Below, one piece after another: positions 7,491 through 17,300 of a stretch of DNA of 47,936 nt (its first letter is position 1; the number at the start of each line of letters is the position of its first letter). The stretch comes from Microbulbifer mangrovi. GTDB lineage: Bacteria > Pseudomonadota > Gammaproteobacteria > Pseudomonadales > Cellvibrionaceae. The notes below the pieces were generated by a model. The model was not told the DNA's origin. It saw only the letters and a list, made by a program, of their open reading frames with translations, and did no database searches. The position numbers were made by a program, and so were the translations under genes. The stretch lies in assembly GCF_002009015.1 (NCBI RefSeq), contig NZ_LZDE01000328.1, positions 1 to 47,936 of the forward strand, in the 5' to 3' direction.

Positions 7491-7883
7491 GCTCTTGTCT
7501 GAAGCATCAGGTGAAAAGTTGCATTTTCGGGGTTAGCCCTAGATGGCTAGCCTGCTTAAAGGATCCTTAAGGACTATTCCAGAGTTTCACGCGTTGGTGA
7601 TAAAAGCCTTTAGTGGGTGTCTGGCAGCATGGATTTGTTCGTTTTTTGCTCTAGTTCACTCTGGTAGAGCTCTCGATCGGTTTCGCGTTATGAGTCGGGT
7701 TAATTTTGATCTTGGTGTGAACTGAGTCACATGGTAGAGTTCTCGATCATTTTCGCAGCCTGAGTTGGGGTTGAGGCTGCGGGGGTAAATATAAAGAAAA
7801 CAGTTTATTTTTTGATTGGATTGAGGGGTTTTTGATCGGCAATGGGGTTTGGGTTTGCTGATCTAGAAACACTTGGGGGAAAT
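7491..7883. other. Intergenic region upstream of the coiled-coil gene and giant gene
   Basis: About 390 bp without a convincing gene. A 60-residue open frame at 7543-7725 has no family features and no clear ribosome binding site. The main structure is an imperfect tandem repeat (7653-7772). The sequence becomes AT-rich towards 7790-7815, a likely promoter zone. Confidence 0.4.
7653..7772. repeat. Imperfect tandem repeat, 70-bp period
   Basis: GGTAGAGCTCTCGATCGG at 7663 recurs as GGTAGAGTTCTCGATCAT at 7733. The similarity continues through TTTCGC, then TGAGT(C/T)GGG. Related bases also precede each copy (AGTTCACTC and TGAGTCACA). The spacing of about 110-220 bp ahead of the next gene would suit paired regulatory sites, but this is unproven. 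Confidence 0.5.
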
Positions 7884-8246
7884 ATGAATACACAAAAAAA
7901 ACTGCAAGTGATGCTTGCGGTAGCTTTGGTTATTTCGGTCGCGGGTAATATCTTCGGGTATTTACACCATCGCCAAGTATCTAATGAGTCTGTGAAATCT
8001 CAGGAGCTTGTTGCGTCTCTCCAGAGCAAAATCAAGACCCTCGAACAGTATTCCACTTCTTCTCCGCACAACGCTTCCGGCCTTTCTCGCGAAGAGTATC
8101 TCCAGCGTCGTGCTGAGCTACAGCGAAAGCGTAGCTCCCTTTCTCGGCTGGCGGGCCAAAAGCAAGATGCAGATTCAAAAATGGCTGAGGTGAGCCGAGA
8201 ATTTGTTCAGAGCCGTCAACAGGGTTCTCCCCAGATTATTCAATAA
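7884..8246 (+). CDS. Small membrane-anchored coiled-coil protein, unknown function
   Basis: The start at 7884 has a GGGGA ribosome binding sequence four bases upstream and gives 120 residues; an upstream in-frame start at 7842 has none. A single membrane segment at about 7-28 is followed by a short linker and a charged helical region with leucine/hydrophobic heptads (about 35-105) rich in Arg, Lys, Glu and Gln, typical of a coiled coil. I recognise no family. It lies 131 bp upstream of the giant secreted protein in the same direction, so a role in that protein's secretion or envelope attachment is possible but only inferred from position. Confidence 0.65.
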   Translation: MNTQKKLQVMLAVALVISVAGNIFGYLHHRQVSNESVKSQELVASLQSKIKTLEQYSTSSPHNASGLSREEYLQRRAELQRKRSSLSRLAGQKQDADSKMAEVSREFVQSRQQGSPQIIQ

Positions 8247-8377
8247 TCAATTAATCCATATCAAATAATTCAAGTACGCCGAGTTGGCTGGTATTGACTC
8301 GTAGACGGGATATTACGAGGGGCCCTGTCATGGACCTGTATTACTCAGAAGTAGCACAAACTTACAAAAAGAAAGCC

Positions 8378-11300
8378 ATGAATACTTCCAAGAATCTGAT
8401 TTTGCCTTTAGCAGTTATCGCTTCTCTCTTTGGTTCCGCTGCACAAGCGACAGAAATCGAAGATCTCAGCTTTACTGATGCTAATCTCGAAGCCTGCGTC
8501 GATGAGATGGCGGTTAACTACGGTTGGTCTGATATCAGCGAATTTACCCTGTTGTACTGTGATGGCAGGGAGATTTCTGACCTTGGCGGTATCGAGCAGC
8601 TTACTGAGTTATTTGATGTCGGGCTTTCCTGGAATAGCTTGGTTAATTATTCAGAGCTTTCTAGTCTGGCAAACCTGAATTACCTGAACATGGATGGCGT
8701 CCAGGGTTTCGATGTAACAGTACTCGAACCCTTGAATAGCCTTCGTGGTCTGAGTATCGGTGATTCCAAGCTTGATGATGATGGCCTCGCGACGCTCTCA
8801 AACTACACATTTTTTTCAAATCTAGAATGGCTGGGTATTTGGGGGAATCGGGTTACTGATTTAGGACCCGTTTCATCGATTTCTGGTCTGAGCCACATCG
8901 ATTTTGGTGGTAACCCTGTTTCTGACCTCTCACCTCTATCGGGATTGCCGCTGGGAGGCGTTACTTTTTGGGGTACTCGTGTTTCTGATTTGAGTCCCCT
9001 GATGGGGATGCAAACGTTGGATGCGATTTACGCGCCCAGCACCTGGATTAAAGATCTGCCCGATGCGGTAGGTGCCGGGTTCTCAGATCTCGGTGAGGCA
9101 TTTCCGGCACTTGTGGATCTGACACTGGACCAGAACGGTCTTGAAGATGATGACTTGTCTGAGATCGCACAAATTACCACGCTGCAATACCTGCGTCTGG
9201 AAAGCAACCTGTTCACGCCGGGCGGCACAGAAGAAAACGCGCTGATTGCTGCCGTATCAGATTACAGTGGCTCCCAGCTGCCAGTTCAACTGGATCAGGC
9301 TAGTTTTTCACCGTCTGGATCAATCAATGCAGATGACGGCGACCATGAAATCTTCTTCACTGTCACTGGTAGTGCCATTGACGGTTCTCCGATTTCGAGC
9401 TCCTGTCTTGACCTGAGAAGCCCCAGTGGAAGCGCCGCGGCGGGTTACTGTGATAGCTGGAATGGATCCTCCGGCGGCAGTGCCTGGATTAGCACTTACG
9501 CAGAGCGCGGTGACTGGGTGTTGTACGGAAATGTGTGTATCGATGGCGGTGATTGTTATGAGGTTACCAAGCCGCAACTAGAAGTAATGGGGTTTGAGGC
9601 TATTCTGACTGTCGAGGGTACAGGCCCTGTCGATATTGATGCGCCTTATGTCAGTAATCTCGCATTCTCCCAGGTAGAAGTTGACCTGGATGCCGCCCCC
9701 AACGGCTATGTCGCCGTTAGTGTTGACCTGGTGCTTGAGGATGGAGATGGCTCCGGTGTGCAGGGCGGTTGGATCGAGATTCATCACGAAAACTGGGAAT
9801 CTGACTCCAAGTACGTAAATTTCAGTGCTGGACAGACACAGGCTACATTAATTTTCCATAGTAATGACGCGGCAGGTAAATGGCTGGTTAATTACATTGC
9901 TGCAGATGACTATGCCAATAATCATTTGCATATCGATGGTGGGCAGCTCCAGGCGCAAGGTTTCCCCATCGAAATCAATGTGGCTAATGGAAACCCGGGT
10001 CCAATTGATATTTATAGTCTGTCATTTTCTGATCCTGACCTGCAAAGTTGTGTGCAAAACCTTGGGGCGACATACGTTCATGAAGTCAGCTGGCTCGGGT
10101 GTAATAATGGTGATATTGAGGATCTTGCCGGAATTGGGCAGCTCTTCGTACTGGAAAGTCTCGACCTGAACAATGGTGGTTCTTATTCAGACTTATCGGA
10201 ACTTGCCCAGTTACCAGTCTTGACGGATTTACATTTGTCAGGAGCTAGCGTTTCAGACCTTTCCCCTCTAACTGGGATGCCAATTCACTCCCTGAATATT
10301 GGCTGGAACCCTGTTGCTGACCATTCACCGCTAGGATCAATGTCCGCGTTGCAAAATTTGTGGGCGGACGGTTCTGGTATGTCTGTTCTTCCTGAATTTT
10401 CTGCGCCGCAACTCTTAAATATTCTGCAGGTAGGCTATAACTCATTCTCTGATTTGGAAGCGACACAATCCAAACTTGCGACTTATACCGAGTTGCAAGA
10501 GCTCGGGATAGGCTCCACTGGTATCTCGGATCTCACTTTCCTGGAAGGCTATAATAAGCTTAGGTATCTGAATGCTTGGGAAAATGGTATCAGCGATATT
10601 AGCCCGCTGGCTTCGCTATCTACCTTGAGTGGAGTGTGGCTCTCTGGTAACAATATTTCTGATATCAGCGCGTTAGCTAATTCGCCCTTAGATTACGAAG
10701 TATATTTGCAGCACAATAATATCAGTGATCTTTCGCCGCTTGCCGGCAAGACTAATCTGTCTTATTTAGAAGTAAGTGCAAATCGAGTTGAGGATATATC
10801 GATACTTCCGACACTCGTAAATCTTTACGATTTCCGAGCGTATGAAAACTTAATTTCAGAAATACCAGATCTATCTGGTATGAATAACCTTAAGGGTATT
10901 GACCTTACTCACAATGCGATTACCGACATTACTGCTCTTGCCGCAATAGAGAATTGGGAATGGGTATATTTGTATGGTAATGCAATCCCTGAAAGTCAGT
11001 TGGGCCTGGTTTCTGCTAACGATTACCAGAACGATGCAGGCCGTCCAGAGATCACTGCGCTTACTATCGATCCGGCTACGATTGATTTAACTAATGGTGA
11101 TGCTCAAGCGTCAGTGTTGTTTAGCACTGCTGATCAAGATAATATTTTTTACTCAAACGTATCTATTCATTTCTCACCAGAAGATTCTGAGTCGCACTCT
11201 CTGTATCTGGAAGGAAGCAATACGGAAGGGCAGTTGTATGTGCCTGATTGGGCATTGCTTGGTGAATGGGATGTCTGGGTAGACTTCGCCCACTCCAACG

Positions 11301-14300
11301 GCAACTATGACGTCCGTGGCCCTGCACTCGCGGCCATGGGCTTCAATTCAAAAGTAACCACCTCCGCTACTTATATTGATCCAAACATCGACACCGATGG
11401 CGACGGCCTGACCGACGAGTTCGAAATCAAAAATGGATTTGACCCGGAGTACGCCGGCGACGCCCATGAGGATGACGATAACGACGGTTTCAGCAACCTG
11501 CATGAAACCATGGTTGGAACCGACCGTGGTGATGAGTTCTCCGTGCCGGCCGCAATGAGCAACCCCGGCGAAGGTCGTTACCTGCTGGGTGATCTCGGTA
11601 ACTTCGCTTCAAATGCCTATGTGCTAGACCTCGCTGGAGACGGTGTCGGCAATGATGACGAAGGACGTTTCGCCAAGCATAACGGTAGCGCTCACTTCAC
11701 CTGGGTCTATGAAAACAATGCGATCAGCGCTGTAAACAGCGGTTCCTACGTAAGTCGTGACGATTGGTTTGTCGCTGAGTTGGGTTATGGCACCCAGGTC
11801 GAGGAGTGGGTCGACAACATTTCAGTCTTCGAAGCGCAAGCTGGCTCAAATCCGGTATGGAAACTTGTTATTTCCGGTCGCCAGACTTACCCGAACGAAT
11901 CTCTTGAAGACAAGCATTTCACCTATGTGTACGAGCATCAGGTGATGGGCAGTGGCTCAATTAATTCGCCATCGATTTCTTCCGGTACATTTACCACGCA
12001 CATTGGTTTGGATAACGGCTACGCGCTGGATCCTAACTGGTTAACCTACCCTGGCGAAGTTGTCCTCAACGGCGACAACACGGGTCACTTCGTAATTCCC
12101 ACAGAGCTTGGCGGTATCAGCAATCAGCCGATGACATGGGGCACCCTGGTCGACGGTACCCTGGTGGCGGATTACTCCGGTGACAATGCACGCTCAACGA
12201 CTTACTTTATCGAAACCTTCGGTAAAGGCATCAAGACCGTAGTAATACACGAGTTCGACAGTGCCGCACCGGGACTTTCCGGTTCTGCCACCGCACGGCA
12301 ATCCATGTGGCAAGAGGTTGTCATTAGTGCGCTGGATTCGTCCGATGTGGTCGGCCGCCTGGAAAATGCACCGGAAGGGGATTCGTCCGGTAGCTCAACC
12401 TTCGCACTGATCTTCAATGAAGGCGGTACAGGATATCAGGAGTTCTTCTTCGATGGTCTGTGGAACCGGGGTGCGCCGTTTGGTTGGGAAATCAATGGTA
12501 ACGAAGTCATTGCGCACTACTATCGCGATGAAAACTGGAGTTACTACGCGGAATCCGACTGCCAGGGCGCAGTGGAGTGCCATGAATATCGTCAGCGCTT
12601 CATCGAATTCAATGATGCTGAAGACACCAGCGGTGACGGCGAGAACGATCGTTTCTACATCACTATCCGTCAGGGCTTCGCGTATTACTGTGGTGGCCAG
12701 CTTTGTGACTGGCAGGGTTACGTTGGCCAGTTCAATCGCGCAGAGCAGGACAGTGATGGTGACGGTATTCCCGATGAGTGGGAAAGCGCTAATGGTCTCG
12801 ACCCCTACAATGGCAATGATGCTTGGGACGACCTCGACGGCGATGGTTTGCCAAATTTAGATGAATACTTGGCTGGCACCAACCCGCATGTGACTGATAC
12901 CGATGCCGATGGCCTGAGCGATGGCGAAGAATGGAACAGCGGCCTCGACGCGCTTAACTCAAATATCGGTGCAGACCAGGACAACGACGGTTACCTCGAT
13001 ATCCATGAAATCAAGGTTGGTACCGACCCGAACTACGACGGCAGCACACCGGCGGCACTCGCTGATCCCGGTACTGGCGAATTCATGTTTACCAACCTCG
13101 GTCGCTTCTTGAACGGAAGCGTTGGTGGCCTTCTCGACCTGGAGTCCGGTGGAGCCAGCCGATTGAGCGCAAGCAGCGCTGATATCTTTGGCAGCTGGCA
13201 ATACGCGGGTACGCACCTTGAACTTGATCTGAGTGGATACCTTTCTTACGAGGGGATGGTATGGAACAACGCACTGCAAGCTGAGGTTCTGCAGCAGATC
13301 ATCTACGACACAGCCTACTACTTCGAGTTTGACCAGGGTGATGGCAACATCACTTGGAAAGAAGTCATCGTAGGCCGTCTGCATTACCCGAATGGCGAGC
13401 TTGCGGATGCGGGCTATACGTCCGAGTTGGATCGCAATGTACTTACTACCGGCAATCTGTTCGATCCGGGTATTAGCGAAGGTGAGTACGCCACCCGCGT
13501 ATTCGATGCCAGCGGTGCTGTGGATCCATCCTTCCCGTTCGGGCCAACCAGGCTAAACCTGAGTGCTGACGCTGCTAGTAGCAGTGACAGCCTGAACGGT
13601 CGCACCGACCTGGATTGGAGCGTCGACGGTAATGGCACCCTGCTGTTGGATTACGGCAATGGGGATTCCATTGAGTATCGCTTTATCGAGGTGACAGGTA
13701 ACTCCCGCACAGCACTGGCTGTTTACCACATAGACGGGCAGCGTTTTGCCTCCAGTGTACTATTCCACAACCACGCAAGCCTCGGTCTTTCCGAGCAGGA
13801 CGTTGCTGGGCTTTATGTATCTGATGGTCGCGACGACCTGTCAGGGGAACCCGGGTTTGGGCTTGAGTTCGCCGATGATGGCCAGGCGTATCATCTGTAT
13901 TGGGATGGTAGCCAGTGGAACCGTTACGGCTGGTCATACACATGGAGCCTGCAGGGCGACACCATCATTGCCCAGGCCTGGTATGACATCGACAACTGGC
14001 AGGTATACAACGAGTCCACCTGCGGTGGCACCGGTGTAACTTGTGTGCTCTGGCGTGAGCGCCAATTCACCATCAACGACATCGCCGGCGACGAGATCTA
14101 TTTCTCCAACTATCAAGTTTTTGATAACGAGTTCGACGGTACCTTCGATAACAACTATTGGAGCGGTTACGTCAGCATTTTCCAGAAGTATGTACAGGTT
14201 CTGGACAGCGATGGCGACGGTCTCCCCGATGACTGGGAAACTGCCAACGGCCTCGACCCCCACAATGGCGATGATGCCTGGGAAGACTTCGATGCAGACG

Positions 14301-17300
14301 GCCTGCTGAACATTGACGAATACTACGCGGGCACCAACCCGGGTGTGTCCGATACCGATGCCGACGGCCTGAGTGATGGAGAAGAGTGGAACATTGGCCT
14401 GGATCCGCTGGCTTCCAATCTGGATGCTGACCAGGACAACGATGGCTTCCTCGACCTGCACGAAGTAAAACTCGGTAGCGATCCTTACGATGGCGGCAGC
14501 AACCCTGCAGCACTGGCTGACCCCGGCACTGGTGAGTTCATGTTCACCAACTATGGCGGTTTCCTGAATGCCAATGTTGGTGGCCTGCTGAACCTGGAAA
14601 CCGACGGAAGTAGCCGCCTGAGCGGGCGCACTACCGATATGTTCGGTACCTGGGTGTACCAGGGATCACACCTGGAAGTCGACCTGGGTGCTTTCCTCGC
14701 CGTAGACACAACGGTTTGGAGCAATGCGCTACAGGCTGAAGTCCAGATGCAGACTTTCTACGACAAGGCTTATTTCTTCGCATTTGACCAGGGCGATGGC
14801 AATACCACCTGGAAGCAAGTGGTCGTTGGACGTGTGCATTATCCCAACGGCGAACTGCCGGATGAGGGCTACTCAAGCGAGTGGGATCACAACGTAATTT
14901 CCTCTGCTGAACTGTATGACCCCGAACTGACAGAAGGTGTGTATGCAACGACTGCGCTGGATGCGAGCGGTGTAATCGACCCGGCGTTTAAACTGGGCCC
15001 GACCAGGTTGACGCTGAGTGCATCGTCTTCCAGCAGTGAAGATAGCTTGAACGGACGCACCGATCTCGATTGGAGCCTGGACACTATCGGTACCCTGACC
15101 GTGGACTACGGCAACGGTACATTCACCGAGTATCGCTTCACCGAACCGATGGGTAATTCTCTTAGTGCGCTTGCTGTGTACTATGTGGATGGTCAGCGCT
15201 TCGCCAGCGGCACTCTGTTCCACAATCACGTCGACCTGGGTCTTACCGAGCAGGACGTAGCCGGTCAGTATGTTTATGACGGCCGTGAAGACCCCTCCGG
15301 TGAACCGCAATTTGGGCTTGAGTTTGCGGATGATGGCCAGGCCTACCACCTGTCGTGGGATGGAAGCGACTGGGTCCGTGGAGGTTGGGCTTACAGCTGG
15401 ACTCTCCAGGGCGAAACGCTCGTCGCGCGCGCCTGGTATGACCTCGATAATTTCATTATCACCGGCGACGCAAACTGTGGCGGTAGCAGTAATAACTGCG
15501 TCCTCTGGCGCGAACGCCAGTTCACCATCAACGATATCGCTGGGGAAGAGGTGTACTTCACCAACTTCCAGATTCTCGATAACGAGCTCGATGGTACCTT
15601 CGATAACAATTACTGGAGCGGGTACGTCAGCATCTTCCAGAAAGTCGTGCCACCGGGTGACTTCGATAACGACGGCATCTACGACGAAGATGACCTCGAC
15701 GATGACAACGATGGCCTCACCGACCAGTTTGAAATCGATAACGGCCTGAACCCACAAGACGCCAACGACGCCTTTGGCGACAACGATGGCGACGGCTTCA
15801 GCAACCTGCACGAAGCAGTAGTCGGTTCGGACATGAACGTCAGCAGCTCCATGCCGCTGGTCATGAGTAATCCCGGCGCTGGCCGCTTCCTGCTGACCAA
15901 CGAAGGCGGATTCTTCAATGGCTCTGGCGGTAACGTCATCGACCTCGAAGGTGATGGTGTCGGTGCAGACGACCAGGGGCGTATGGCATTTGTCGATGGC
16001 AGCGCCATGTTTACCTGGGAGTACACCAGCAATGCGATCTCCGGCACCAATAACGGCGGCTACGTAAACCGCGATTGGTGGTGGGTCGATCAGATTGGAA
16101 TGGCCGATGAAATCGAGCGCTATGTGGATAACGTCTTTATCTACCTGCAATCGGATAGCGGCGAGTTCCCTGTCTGGAAGGTGGTTGTCACCGGTCATCG
16201 CACCTATGTCAGCGGCCAATTGGCAGACGAGCCCTTCGTTAACGTCTATGAGGCGCAGATGGTAGGCAGTGGCAGCGTTTCTGGTGATGCGCCGGCAATC
16301 TCACCCGGCTTCTATGCCACTCAGGTTGGCCTGTCTGAACACGACAACATCAACCCGCTGATGCTCTTCGTTGCCACTGGGGTGGAGTTGTTTGAAGACG
16401 GCACCGGCGTGGTAGAAGTCGACTCTGAAATAAGTGGAAACGGCAATGTCTACGTCGACTGGACCGTTGAGGGTGACGGCAGCCTGCGCCTGGACGATCA
16501 GAACAGCGATGCCCGAATCACGATCTACTTCGTGGAAACCTTCGGCAAAGGCACCAAGACTGTCGTCTTCCAGGAATACGACACTGCATCCGGCATCTGG
16601 GGACGCGCCGCAGCCAATGATTCCATGTGGCAACAGGAGCAGGTGAGCGCACTCTCCGAAGCGGATGTGATCGGTACCTTTGTTGATGTACCGGAAAGTA
16701 CCCCGGACGGCGTCAATGGATTCGCCCTGCAGTTTGCGCCGGGCGGTGTCGGCAGCCAGGGTAACTGGGATCCCAATGATGGCTACGTCAATTACGTACC
16801 CTTCGCCTGGCACCTGGACGCCAACGCCGTGGTCATCGAGTACTACGCCGATGAGTATGGCAATCGATACGATGTAGCCGATTGTTATGGCGAACCCAGC
16901 TGTGCCATGTACCGCAAGCGCGAGTTCATCATTCACGATCTGGAAGACCGCGACGAAAATGGCTTCAGCGATCGTCACTATGTGAGCATTCGCCAGGCGT
17001 TTGACCGTTGCGGATCTGGCACCGTGTGTGACTGGCAGGGCTACGTATCTCAGTTCGATCGTGTCGAAGATGCCGATAACGATGGCCTGCCGGATGCGTG
17101 GGAAGCGGCCAACGGCCTCAACCCGACAGATGCTGGTGATGCCTACGGCGATAGCGACGGCGATACCCTCGACAACATGTCTGAATTCGCCAACGGAACT
17201 TCACCGACTGCAGCTGACACCGACGACGACGGTATCGACGATAACATCGAGCTCAACGCAGGCCTGAACCCACTGGATCCAACGGATGCACTGGCTGACT

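Noticed and set aside
7543-7725. A 60-residue open frame in the gap before the coiled-coil gene
   Set aside because: No ribosome binding site, no family features, and it overlaps the 70-bp repeat; treated as non-coding.
9425-9448. LapG cleavage motif (SAAAG) in the giant protein
   Set aside because: The motif is at residues 352-356, inside an Ig-like domain, not in an N-terminal retention module, and the protein has no RTX or type I secretion features. Such short Ala motifs arise by chance.
14873-16219. Long open frames on the minus strand inside the giant gene and other GC-rich genes
   Set aside because: They are antisense to coding sequence with clear domains, have no ribosome binding sites, and encode no recognisable protein.
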